Assembly: GCA_033558025.1 (NCBI GenBank)
Contig: JAUCEF010000008.1
Coordinates: forward strand, 992,001-1,056,000
Length of the DNA stretch: 64,000 nucleotides
Direction: 5' to 3'
DNA from: Phytophthora sp. 'mugwort'
Lineage: Eukaryota; Oomycota; Peronosporomycetes; Peronosporales; Peronosporaceae
The notes under the pieces were generated by a model, which was not told the origin of the DNA, did no database searches, and saw nothing but the letters and a program-made list of their open reading frames with translations. Both the position numbers and the translations under genes were made by a program. The first letter of the stretch is position 1. Each line of letters starts with the position of its first letter. Positions 9,202 through 18,455 of the stretch are shown piece after piece.

Positions 9202-10722
9202 TTATCTTTGGCTCTTGGACGAAGGCGAGGTGGCACCGCTTCGGAAGCCGTCTTGGATCTCGGCAATGGTCATATCAGACGTCTCCGGGACCATAAAGTA
9301 TATGAAGACGATCGAAAGCACCGTCGTGCCGAGGAACGGCGTGAAGCTGTAGTTTCTGATAGCCTCCTCAATATAGGGAAAAGCAATACCGATAGCTAGC
9401 GTGGCCAGCCACTTGACGGTAATACAGATACCAACAGCAGCACCACGCGCGGAGTCTGGGAAAAGCTCGGCGATAATCGGCCACAATAGCGGACCAATAC
9501 TCAGATCATAACCTATCACAAAGACCCCCAAGAACACGATCGAGAGCCAACCGACGCTGTAAGCCAGCGAAAACGTCATACCGACGCAGCAAAGGACCAT
9601 GATGAAGATACCCGACATCAGCATCGCACGCTTGCGCAGGATCGTCGTCAACGCAGCAGCGATTGGCACGGGAATAACATTGAGAATATCAATAATCATG
9701 AGGCCGGCACGCGAGTCGGAGATACCCGCGTCCTTGAGGATTGACGATGAGTAGAAGAAAACCGCGTTGATACCCACAAGTTGGTTGATGCACGTGAGAC
9801 CAAGAGCAACGATCAACTGCTTGCGGAACTTGGACTTTGTCATGATCGACCAGTTCGTCTCGTGCTCCGCCTCCTTGACATCTCCACTCACCGTCGACGG
9901 CAGCTTCGTTCGACGATCATTGGCTTGAATCCAGCCCATCATGATGCCGACGTTCTCCTTGCCGTATAGACGAGCAAGTTCCTTCTCGGCATCCTCCTCT
10001 CGTCCCTTGGATACAAGCCACACGGGACTTTCGACCATGAAGAAGAACGACAGCACTACGAAACCCGCAGCAAATACGATTGGCATGCCAGCGATCCATC
10101 GGAAACCGGGCGTCGTGTTCCAGTACCAGAACGTCGTAGCCACTCCGAAGATTCCCAATGTCGCAGCCAAGTGCGTGTTCGTGCCCAGAGCGTGACGGTT
10201 GTGTGGCGTCGAGATCTCATTCAGGAACGTGTTTACCACAGCCATGGCCACGCCGTTCGCCACGCCCGTCACGAAGCGACCCACCGAGAACCACGTCGGG
10301 TTGTTCGCCACCACTTGGATCACCGATCCCAGCACCATAATGATCGCATTGAAGCGCAACGTCGTGCGACGGCCCCATTTGTTCGACGGGAAGCCAGACA
10401 GTAAACTACCAAGCATACCGCCCACAATCCACGCGTTGACTAAGAGAGTCCACGTCGTGTGAGTGTGACCAGGGAACATGATACACGTTCCTTCCTCAAC
10501 GGGGCGTGCGTTGCAGTCGTCTGTGTGACTGAAGGTGCTGAGGTTGACTTGGGAGTTGGACCATCCGTAGTGGAAGGCTTCGAGCATGGCGATGGCTACG
10601 GACGAGTACACGATCCATGTTGGCTTCAGCGAGCGCTGTTGAATAGCTAGCGTGGGGTCTGCATCAGGTGGCGTCGTCGGGGTCACCACCACTCTGTAAT
10701 TGTTTCTAGGAGAGATCGACAT
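9202..10722 (-). CDS. Sugar porter, major facilitator superfamily (copy A), 506 aa
   Basis: An intact single-exon plasma-membrane transporter of the sugar-porter type, expected to carry hexose by proton symport. About 12 hydrophobic segments are visible. Motifs: WGRR after helix 2 (residues 116-119), FVTGVANG (150-157), ESPVWLV at the end of helix 6 (231-237), a charged central loop (~238-300), QLVGINAVFFYSSS (314-327) in helix 7, and PETSD (479-483) in place of PETKG after helix 12. An upstream ATG at 10827 is in frame, but I chose the ATG at 10722. Copy B starts at the same place (SPRN follows both), and a start-site-like motif lies between the two ATGs. The exact substrate cannot be read from sequence. 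The half nearest the N terminus is nearly identical to copy B. Confidence 0.93.
   Translation of the reverse strand: MSISPRNNYRVVVTPTTPPDADPTLAIQQRSLKPTWIVYSSVAIAMLEAFHYGWSNSQVNLSTFSHTDDCNARPVEEGTCIMFPGHTHTTWTLLVNAWIVGGMLGSLLSGFPSNKWGRRTTLRFNAIIMVLGSVIQVVANNPTWFSVGRFVTGVANGVAMAVVNTFLNEISTPHNRHALGTNTHLAATLGIFGVATTFWYWNTTPGFRWIAGMPIVFAAGFVVLSFFFMVESPVWLVSKGREEDAEKELARLYGKENVGIMMGWIQANDRRTKLPSTVSGDVKEAEHETNWSIMTKSKFRKQLIVALGLTCINQLVGINAVFFYSSSILKDAGISDSRAGLMIIDILNVIPVPIAAALTTILRKRAMLMSGIFIMVLCCVGMTFSLAYSVGWLSIVFLGVFVIGYDLSIGPLLWPIIAELFPDSARGAAVGICITVKWLATLAIGIAFPYIEEAIRNYSFTPFLGTTVLSIVFIYFMVPETSDMTIAEIQDGFRSGATSPSSKSQR
10017..10605. repeat. Gene-conversion tract, porter A side
   Basis: Partner of 13257-13845. 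The tract encodes helices 1-6. Divergence rises abruptly at about 10016 (codons for the start of the central loop) and at about 10605. Confidence 0.85.
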
Positions 10723-10790
10723 ATTGGCGCTTTGTGCGTGCTGGATGATGACGACGGAAAAGTATTTCTGCTCGACAGAGCAGAATCGGA

Positions 10791-10805
10791 AGTGATATTG
10801 TTGCT
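10791..10805 (-). promoter_or_regulatory. Inr-like start-site motif for porter copy A
   Basis: Minus strand TCACTTCCGATTCTG, 69-83 nt upstream of the chosen ATG. It resembles the oomycete Inr-FPR core (TCATTYYNCAWTTT) and aligns with the corresponding motif upstream of copy B. Confidence 0.45.
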
Positions 10806-10829
10806 GTAGCCAAGCTCCTGCCCACATCC

Positions 10830-11300
10830 AGCGTGTTGCTCAGTTCGAGCTTCTTGCGAGGCGGCACGGCTCCTGAGAAGGGGGTTGCTGCTGTTCTCGG
10901 TGTTTTTGTTGCCGCCTTTCTCTTGTAGGGAAACCTGCCGCTTAAATGAGCCGAGACCACGCACATGCCCATCTGCGATTTGCTGGTCGCGCATGGTACC
11001 TACAATCCTCTCGCCCGTGATACTGAATCCTTAATTATGATATACTCTAATTGTCCCTATGACAGGCAAAATACAAATGTGCCTCTATCCTCTTGTTAGC
11101 GGTTTGTATTAGAAAATCAGGATTATCACTAATGAGGTGCTGTCCAGTCGACATCTGATTCTTTAAATGCTTTTTGCATTATTCGAAGCTCCTGCATCGC
11201 TCTTAAGAGACCCCTTACTACATCTGCGCTAATATAAAAAAGCTACACGATCTATTAAAGTCGTTTCTTCAGTTTTTAAGTGGACGTGGTCTTAAAAGTT
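10830..11300. other. Upstream region of porter A, no gene recognised
   Basis: A minus-strand GCTCATTTAAGC at about 10938-10949 is a second, more distant Inr-like word. Otherwise the region is A+T-rich without coding signal. Confidence 0.35.
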
Positions 11301-12370
11301 TGCATGGTCAGCTTCTAACCATCCACCCTCAACTCGGCAGAAGTCCTCGTTCGTGCGCTCGTATGGTTTCTCTTCCGGTGCTCGTCTACGGATATCAGGT
11401 TGGAAGTATGCGGGCGTGACATCATCGCCGTTAGCCCATCCGCGAAGCTGTCTTCCACGCCTTGTTCCGCGTACTCGTACGTATAGTAATCGTAGTTCGC
11501 AGTTAGCAAACTGCCAGCAGGCACATCGTATTCAACTCTCGATGCTCCACAGCACGGCTTGCCGCACGTCCACGGTCTAGTGTTTAGCGACGCTACTCAT
11601 GTCCATTGACGGAGAAGCTTCCAGCTTGTCGATAGCGTACATGTATATACCCCTTTGTCTGGCACACTCCAATTGTGACAACTCTATCCCTAAGCTGTAA
11701 CACTGCAAAGGATTGTCTAGGGGGTAAGAATGGGAATTTGTTTTAGTCGTCAATTGTGCATCCACCAAGCACCACTCAGAAGAGCGGCTCTACACCCGAG
11801 AGGAGGGCGTACAAGCGGGATCAAGGCAAATGGATGGTGCAAGCGAAGTGCTCTGGCTAGCATGCGACACAGTTGAAAGTCGGCCTCGTTGTGCATGAGT
11901 ATTTGCGGTGGTTCGAGTTCAAGGGCGATTAATTCGAGGCTGGACTGGAGTAGAACCGCTCGTACCAGTCGTTTCAATAGAAAGGGCCGCTCTATCAGCA
12001 TCCTGCTTGAAGCGGCGGCTTTGGGTATTTTTCGAGGGTTTCGACTGGAGGTTTGACATCACACGACGCCATACTGACGGCGAGTTAAGCGGCTGTTGCG
12101 GTCGCACACTGACTATCACTGTGGTTCACGAGATCAGGGGCGTTATTCACGACTACCGAGTGTCACTATTAGGGTGTGAAGGTAGTTTACTGTATTCTCG
12201 AGTGCAATCCGGTGCCTGCAGTTATGACTCGGTTCGTGTATGACAACAAACAGATAGTCATACAGGAAGCTACGTCTGCGATTTAAGTCCGCCTGGAAGT
12301 CACGCTGTTGGGTGGTCATGAAAGGGAGGAATTGATTCCCTCCTAGAACCTTCTTGTACATTTGTTGCAG
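11300..12370 (-). other. Unrecognised coding-like remnants between the two porters
   Basis: Short minus-strand open stretches at 11524-11315, 12001-11750, 12119-11919 and 12361-12143 have amphipathic, non-repetitive composition but match no family I recognise. One begins MYKKVLGGNQFLPFMTTQQR. They may be one decayed gene or a transposon remnant. Confidence 0.25.
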
Positions 12371-12438
12371 ACATATGATGCCACAAGCAATCGATGCATA
12401 CAGATCAACCGGTACATGTATACATTCATTTCTTGCCC

Positions 12439-13959
12439 TTACATCTGACTCTTGCTCGACGACTGCACGCTACAGTCGCTTCGGAATCCGTCCTGGATCT
12501 CGGCGATGGTCATGTCGGACGTCTCCGGTACCATAAAGTAGATGAAGATGATGGAGAGGACAGTCGAGCCCAAGAACGGCATGAAGCTGTAGTTCGTGAT
12601 GGCCTCTTCGACGTACGGGAAACCAATACCCACAATAAGCGAACAGATCCACTTCATCGTAAGACAAATGCCAACGGCAGCACCGCGAGCGGAATCTGCA
12701 AAGAGTTCAGCAACTATGGGCCAGAGCAGTGGACCGATGCTCAAGTCGTAGCCCACCACGAAAATACCGAGGAAAACGATCGAGAGCCAGCCCACGCTAT
12801 AGACCAGCGAGAACGTCATGCCGATGCAGCACAACACCATAACGAAGATACCAGACATCAGCATGGTACGTTTACGCATAGTCTTCGTTAAGGCAGCAGC
12901 GATCGGCACCGGAACAACGTTGAGGATGTCAATGATCATGAGACCGACACGCGAATCCGAAATGCCAGCGTCTTTGAGGATCGACGACGAGTAGAAGAAG
13001 ACCGCATTAATACCCACCAATTGGTTGATGCACGTCAGACCCAGAGCGATGACAAGTGGCTTGTGGAACTTTTTGTTAGTCAAGATGGTCCAATTGGTCT
13101 CAGTGTGAACTTTATCCGACATGCCACTCAACGTCGACGGTAGCTTGGATCTGCGGTCGTTCGCCTGAATCCAGCTCATCATGACGTGGACATTCTCCTT
13201 GCCGTATAGACGAGCAAGTTCCTTCTCCGCTGCTTCATCTTTGCCATTTGCAACGAGCCACACGGGACTTTCGACCATGAAGAAGAACGACAGCACTACG
13301 AAACCCGCAGCAAATACGATTGGCATGCCAGCGATCCATCGGAAACCGGGCGTCGTGTTCCAGTACCAGAACGTCGTAGCCACTCCGAAGATTCCCAATG
13401 TCGCAGCCAAGTGCGTGTTCGTGCCCAGAGCGTGACGGTTGTGTGGCGTCGAGATCTCATTCAGGAACGTGTTTACCACAGCCATGGCCACGCCGTTCGC
13501 CACGCCCGTCACGAAGCGACCCACCGAGAACCACGTCGGGTTGTTCGCCACCACTTGGATCACCGATCCCAGCACCATAATGATCGCATTGAAGCGCAAC
13601 GTCGTGCGACGGCCCCATTTGTTCGACGGGAAGCCAGACAGTAAACTACCAAACATACCGCCCACAATCCACGCGTTGACTAAGAGAGTCCACGTCGTGT
13701 GAGTGTGACCAGGGAACATGATACACGTTCCTTCCTCAACGGGGCGTGCGTTGCAGTCGTCTGTGTGACTGAAGATGCTGAGGTTGACTTGGGAGTTGGA
13801 CCATCCGTAGTGGAAGGCTTCGAGCATGGCGATGGCTACGGACGAATACACAATCCATGTTGGCTTCAGCGAGCGCTCCTCGATGTCGAGCAGTGGCTCG
13901 TCATGAACGGGCGTCTGAACGACGGCGTATTCGTTTCGGGGAGATTTGTGCGACGCCAT
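12439..13959 (-). CDS. Sugar porter, major facilitator superfamily (copy B), 506 aa
   Basis: Intact tandem paralog of copy A, same strand, about 1.7 kb upstream of it. Same architecture and length (506 aa): WGRR, ESPVWLV, QLVGINAVFFY, GYDLSIGPLLWP and PETSD are all present. The start is set at the ATG at 13959 (MASHKSPRNEY), matching copy A, rather than the in-frame ATG at 14001, which lies at or before the likely transcription start. From residue ~25 to ~237 the DNA is almost identical to copy A. The central loop and the C-terminal half differ at many silent sites and some residues. Likely a plasma-membrane hexose transporter; substrate unknown. Confidence 0.93.
   Translation of the reverse strand: MASHKSPRNEYAVVQTPVHDEPLLDIEERSLKPTWIVYSSVAIAMLEAFHYGWSNSQVNLSIFSHTDDCNARPVEEGTCIMFPGHTHTTWTLLVNAWIVGGMFGSLLSGFPSNKWGRRTTLRFNAIIMVLGSVIQVVANNPTWFSVGRFVTGVANGVAMAVVNTFLNEISTPHNRHALGTNTHLAATLGIFGVATTFWYWNTTPGFRWIAGMPIVFAAGFVVLSFFFMVESPVWLVANGKDEAAEKELARLYGKENVHVMMSWIQANDRRSKLPSTLSGMSDKVHTETNWTILTNKKFHKPLVIALGLTCINQLVGINAVFFYSSSILKDAGISDSRVGLMIIDILNVVPVPIAAALTKTMRKRTMLMSGIFVMVLCCIGMTFSLVYSVGWLSIVFLGIFVVGYDLSIGPLLWPIVAELFADSARGAAVGICLTMKWICSLIVGIGFPYVEEAITNYSFMPFLGSTVLSIIFIYFMVPETSDMTIAEIQDGFRSDCSVQSSSKSQM
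13257..13845. repeat. Gene-conversion tract, porter B side
   Basis: Aligned at a constant offset of 3240 with 10017-10605. I see only two base differences (13653 A for G and 13775 A for G), while flanking coding sequence on both sides differs at many positions. Confidence 0.85.
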
Positions 13960-13998
13960 GAGGGACTCGATTTGGTTAGGAGCTTTTGGAGTCTCGAG

Positions 13999-14015
13999 CA
14001 AATTCGAAAGTGAGC
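13999..14015 (-). promoter_or_regulatory. Inr-like start-site motif for porter copy B
   Basis: Minus strand GCTCACTTTCGAATTTG, 40-56 nt upstream of the ATG. It differs from the oomycete consensus GCTCATTYYNCAWTTT at about two positions. Confidence 0.55.
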
Positions 14016-14019
14016 GTCT

Positions 14020-14515
14020 GGCACAATGACCCGTAAGATACTCGTATCGATCATGGACGAGGACATGATAAACTGTACCCTACCGTACCATCGGGAAAAG
14101 GCTCGAGCGTCTATTATAATAGTGTAGACACTCGGCCAAAGACGATGACTGTTATCAAATTCCGCCGACGACTCTCGACACTCCTGTACATCGCCGGTGC
14201 GTCTGGGATGCTGCTTGGCTGCGTTAATCCTTGCTACAATAGTTGTCAGGCGATCATGAATGACAGCCCGAGCCAATTGATAAAGGCTTTAGTCGTATAG
14301 ATGAGCACTGCGTGACGTTCCACCGCCAGGAAACCTGCAAGTTGCAGGCTGCAACCACAGATCAACCAACTTCAACTTCAGAAATTGCTGACCGGCTCAG
14401 TCGCACCGTCGCTTACGCGGCTCATGAGGCCTGGCTCATGAATAACAGCATAGTAGTATCAATTCTAACGTACTGAAATGACTTGGCCATTCATTTTCTT
14501 GCTGTAAAACATGAG
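14020..14515. other. Upstream region of porter B, nothing recognised
   Basis: No convincing open frame or repeat. This region presumably holds the porter B promoter. Confidence 0.35.
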
Positions 14516-14519
14516 ATTG

Positions 14520-14765
14520 TGCCCCGTGGGCACTATTACAGGTGGGCACTATTAAAGGGATGGGGTATTAAAACGTGTCGAATTGTCAATTTGAGTCATG
14601 CTCAGTTAGGAAGTCGTAGTTTTCATGTGCTTTAAGCATGTCGTTAGATAATCGATTTCGGTAATCATGCCGGCAAAAAAGCCTCGCACTAAAAAGGAAA
14701 AAAAATATTTTTATAAACAACTTCCACAAGATGCATTAAAAACTATTTTTAATGTATATTCAGAT
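14520..14765 (+). mobile_element. Possible 5' end of a small DNA transposon (pogo/Tc1-like)
   Basis: The word GGGCACTATTA is repeated at 14529 and 14545. It is followed by an ATG at 14667 opening MPAKKPRTKKEKKYFYKQLP, a lysine-rich start like those of oomycete Tc1/pogo transposases. The similarity ends near 14765, where unrelated sequence takes over. A related stretch (TATTAAAACGTG) recurs at 17713. Truncated; identity uncertain. Confidence 0.3.
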
Positions 14766-15195
14766 ACACCATCGGCGGAGTCGCTGCTGATCGATACCAC
14801 TTCGCTGGTTTCGTTGGAGACGCAGCACGGTGCTTATCAAGCAATTCCGCGAAAGCTTTCCCGTAGGCGGAGTGAGTCGCCAGCAACAGTTGATCGTCCG
14901 ACCCGAGAATGCAGAGTCAACGACGAGCAAAACTGCGCCATGGGAAAGTAGTACCATGGCCATTGATTTATGCAGGCTCCGATCTGACAAATCTGAAAAT
15001 TCTGATAATGTAAAATCGGAGTGGGGCATAATTACAGGGATTGTTTTACACTACGTTATGTAGGCTACATTACAAAAGTTCCTATGATGTTCCTTGTATG
15101 CTCCTAAGCATATTCAAGATATATACTGCATTAAACTTGCATCGCCTATAGAAGACTTTTCACTTAATCCAGCGTCGTCGCAGCAGCAAAATCCT

Positions 15196-15420
15196 TCACT
15201 CTGTCACACGAACTGCAGTTACGTACGGCACAAGACCGGGCGCGAGCGAAGTGTTAGTACAGATCACCCCATTCTCAATCCGAGTGATGCAGGACAGCGA
15301 GGTGCTGGAGGTGCTGGTCTGATGGCTCGCTGCGGTGCTGCCACAATTTTGTGGCGAAACTGAGCGCTTCCAGCTGACGCTCATTGAATTTTCTCCCCAT
15401 TCACTTCGAGCGAAATATAC
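15196..15420 (-). pseudogene. C-terminal fragment of a second coiled-coil/beta-domain gene, inverted
   Basis: Minus strand ends ASHQTSTSSTSLSCITRIEN, then APGLVPYVTAVRVTE and stop. This aligns with the end of the neighbouring plus-strand gene (SHQTSTSLMCIAQ, YLTAVRIAD). The upstream part of this copy is scrambled. It therefore lies head-to-head with the intact gene at 15815-16824. Confidence 0.7.
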
Positions 15421-15658
15421 CCGACTCTTTGTTCGGATGGCACGTGATTCACGACAACCTCTAGCCTCCTCTTGAGTAGCCATTACCCCAACTGCTAGAT
15501 GTAAATGCTGGTATGAACCGCGTTGCGAAAGTGGTGGTTGACAGAACAAGACCGCATAAATTTTCTACGGTATAAGCATTTAAAGGGAATTTCTTCGCTT
15601 GTGGGCCAGGTGATCGTAGAAATATTCGAGAACGAATTGACGGCGATACTGTTTCTGC

Positions 15659-15803
15659 CACAGTTGACTTTGCCTAGCAAATACCGGACCTCTTCGTTTT
15701 CAGAATTTCTTAGAAATACTCGAGAGATCAAGAAGCACCGTATTTTAGAAGAGCATACCTATCACAATTACATTTTCCTGGCAAGTACCGGATCTGCTTC
15801 GTC
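15659..15803 (+). repeat. Diverged tandem duplication just upstream of the coiled-coil gene
   Basis: 15659-15698 and 15763-15803 align with about 75 % identity (shared ATACCGGA/GTACCGGA and CTTCGT). Both may derive from the 5' end of the gene family. Confidence 0.5.
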
Positions 15804-15814
15804 GGTTCTTCGTT

Positions 15815-16824
15815 ATGGTCGACTTCGAGGTTGAAGGAGTGACAACATTTGCGTCGCGTCCTGACGGGAGCTTTCGCTATATCATCTCTCTTAAGAGTGA
15901 AAAGGTGAATATATGGCTGGAGGACCGTTCTAGCAAAAAGCAATGGTAAGCGGATGCATTGCTGATCCTTGTGTCCCACTAATAGCATCGCTGCTAAAAC
16001 GACGTTTTGATCCTTACGCCGGCCAGGCAATCGGGATTTCTTAGTAAAGAAGACTACGTGACGGCTGCTAACATTTTCGTCGATGCATCGGCGGCTGACT
16101 ACGTTTCGGTACGACTGTACTTGAGGGACCAGTGGATGCATCGAGTTGAATAATGTTTTTTATAATATTTGGTTGACAGTGCTTCCAGCAATGCTTGGAC
16201 TGTTCAGTGGATAAAACTGACGAATCGCGGCGCAAACTTACTTCATTGAAAGGTGGCAAGTTTCAGCTTGAGCTGAGTATCAAGCTTCGCCTGCTTCAGT
16301 CTGTTCGAGAGGTCAGTTACATTTTCAAGCTGCAGCCGATTACTGTTGAGCAGATTGACATTTTGGAGTCGAAGCTGAAAGACCAACAAGAAGAGCTCGA
16401 GAGACTTCGTGGCCAGGCTGACCATGCCTTTTTGTACGCAGAAAGTAGAACTTGGTCGTCATCGAAGCTTGAATGGAAATCCATTAACGCCAAGAATTTT
16501 GAGCTGAGTGAAAACAGCACTTCGCTCACGGTTTCTATTCCCGGTTTGTACGCTATCAGTGTGCTAGTGAACCACTTACCAGCACGAAGCGATGCTGGCT
16601 CGATTTCGTTGCAGCAAAATGGTGCTCCAATTCAAATTGCGGCAACTGGTGCTGCCTATTGTTCGGATTACAATCGAATAGGCTACATAAGTCACCAGAC
16701 AAGTACGTCGCTCATGTGCATTGCCCAAGTCAAGAAAAATGATGAAATTACTGTCGTCTGCACGGGAACTTCCGCTATTGCGAGCTGGGCTTCGTATCTG
16801 ACAGCGGTGCGCATCGCGGACTGA
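15815..16824 (+). CDS. Coiled-coil protein with C-terminal C1q/TNF-like beta domain, three exons, 285 aa
   Basis: Exons 15815-15945, 16027-16108 and 16180-16824 join in frame (131+82+645 = 858 nt). Both introns are short with GT...CAG ends (81 and 71 nt). The N terminus reads MVDFEVEGVTTFASRPDGSF and ends exon 1 at SSKKQW. Residues ~127-151 form a coiled coil (ILESKLKDQQEELERLRGQ). Residues ~163-285 form a beta-rich domain (LTVSIPGLYAISVLVNH, SISLQQNGAPIQ, ASYLTAVRIAD) resembling C1q/TNF-like jelly rolls. No signal peptide, so probably cytoplasmic. I recall this as an expanded oomycete family of unknown function. The start ATG is a choice: the frame is closed upstream by TAG at 15746. A truncated inverted paralog lies beside it. 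Confidence 0.75.
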
Positions 16825-16869
16825 TCGTTGGGGGGCGAGTTCCTTTGGCCAAAGGGAACCAATAAGATT

Positions 16870-17800
16870 TTAAGTGACAATTACATACTATTACTTTGGC
16901 CCCTTTTCGGTTGCTTTTTTGTAGTTTTGTGAAAACCGACCAATATGGGCAGAGGCTACGTACACAGTAAATAAAATAAAAAGGACATATAATGAAACCA
17001 AGTCTGTAATAAGTTTACCTCATTCCTCAAAACGGATGGCATCGCGGGGGGTTGCTTTGCTTCGCTCCGCTCCGCTCCGCAAAAGGCAGTCGCTGCGCTC
17101 CTGCGAGGAAAAGATCCTAAGGTTGGTCCGCTACAGTGCTCGGCTCGCTGGAATGCTCGGTGCTGGGCCTGCCTTCGCAAATACCTCGCGGCCCTGCTTC
17201 GCGGGCACACCGCGCGGGTTTGCTCCGGCTAGCGACCTCGCAATCGCTCGCCTCCGATTATGTATATCACCCCCTCTCATGAGACTGTGTACCGTTTTGG
17301 ATGGGTAGATAACATACTAAAACAGGGTAGGAGAAAATTTAAATCAGAGTTGTGGATGTAAAACGTCCATTAGACACCACGAGCTTTAATAGCTCTAACA
17401 GACTTGAGAGATGCATATGTAAGCTTTTTCAATCGTAAATCGGCTATAAGCGGTCGATTTGCAAAAAATAGGACATCTGACGTTCACAATAAGTACAATC
17501 TATAGACTACTGATAATTCATGTACAGATCCCCCTCGCCAATTTAATACCTTCGGTGGAAGCTATACGTATTATGTACAACAACTTACTAAAGATCAGGG
17601 CTGAATTGCGCATACAAACAACCATAGGAAGCGAAGATGGTGGATGATTCACTATATTAGGTTTTAGAAAATATTAGCTTGCACAGCTACTAAATTGACG
17701 AGGGGGAACTGTATTAAAACGTGCGAGTTTGACAAATACACGATTAAAGAAACCGGCTGTTTTTACACATCACTGACATAGTTGCTTCGCTCTTATTGGA
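16870..17800. repeat. Dispersed GC-rich repeat and A+T-rich sequence, no gene
   Basis: 17060-17250 (CGCTCCTGCGAGGAAAAGAT, GCTCGGTGCTGGGCC, GGCCCTGCTTCGC) is homologous in inverted orientation to 59640-59800. It is a dispersed repeat of unknown class. The rest (17300-17800) shows no coding signal. Confidence 0.6.
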
Positions 17801-17805
17801 TAGTA

Positions 17806-17833
17806 CCAGCCGAGCACCGCCGCTACGCGGCGG
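17806..17833 (-). repeat. Candidate Helitron 3' terminus (second)
   Basis: Minus strand: hairpin CCGCCG-CGTAG-CGGCGG (17833-17817), 7-nt spacer TGCTCGG, then CTGG followed by T. This fits the Helitron 3' rule: hairpin, short spacer, CTRR, insertion before T. Confidence 0.6.
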
Positions 17834-18187
17834 TGGGTTTAGTTTTGGTCCCAGTAGGTGGGCCTGCCCATGCGTAGCTGCAGTCAAGACCGAGTGGTGC
17901 CGTCTCACACGCGCTTCGCACACCCTGCATGCGACGGCCTCCATTTTCTGGAATGAAAGGGATAACAATTAACATCATTTTTTTTAACCAATTGTTAATG
18001 CTGCCTTCGGTGGAATATATTCAATTCCAACCATTCGTTAATTTATATTTCCACCAATGGCCGCCATCGGCGAAATGTTGTTTTAGCGAATGAGGGCAGC
18101 GATCGGCAGCCAATGAGATTGCGGCTAGAAATCACGTTATGGCATCACAGACAAACGGCGGACGGACATTATTGTTGCGTTTTAGGA

Positions 18188-18209
18188 CTAGCCGAGTGCC
18201 GCTTTGCGG
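18188..18209 (-). repeat. Helitron 3' terminus with hairpin
   Basis: Minus strand: hairpin CCGC-AAA-GCGG (18209-18199), 7-nt spacer CACTCGG, then CTAG and T. It has the same layout and spacer length as the terminus at 17806. Confidence 0.75.
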
Positions 18210-18455
18210 GCGGTGTGTGTGTTAGGCCCAGCCTGTTGCGCTCGCTGTTCCAGCTCGCTCCACTACAATGCACGTCTGCCTTCGCTTTGCTCGGCGGGGA
18301 CGGATGCCCCAATGATGTATAGGAAGTTGTATCACACGCAAAGCGAACATGTATTTACAAAAGGAAAATATGCGATGTCCTTTTCTCCCTACCGCTCATG
18401 CTGTCTCGAATATCTGTCTGTACACCATTGTTGGTGTACACTCCGTCCTCTTCCT

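Noticed and set aside
12394..14013. Several plus-strand open frames across the porter genes
   Set aside because: They are shadows of the intact minus-strand transporters, and are repeated identically in both copies for that reason.
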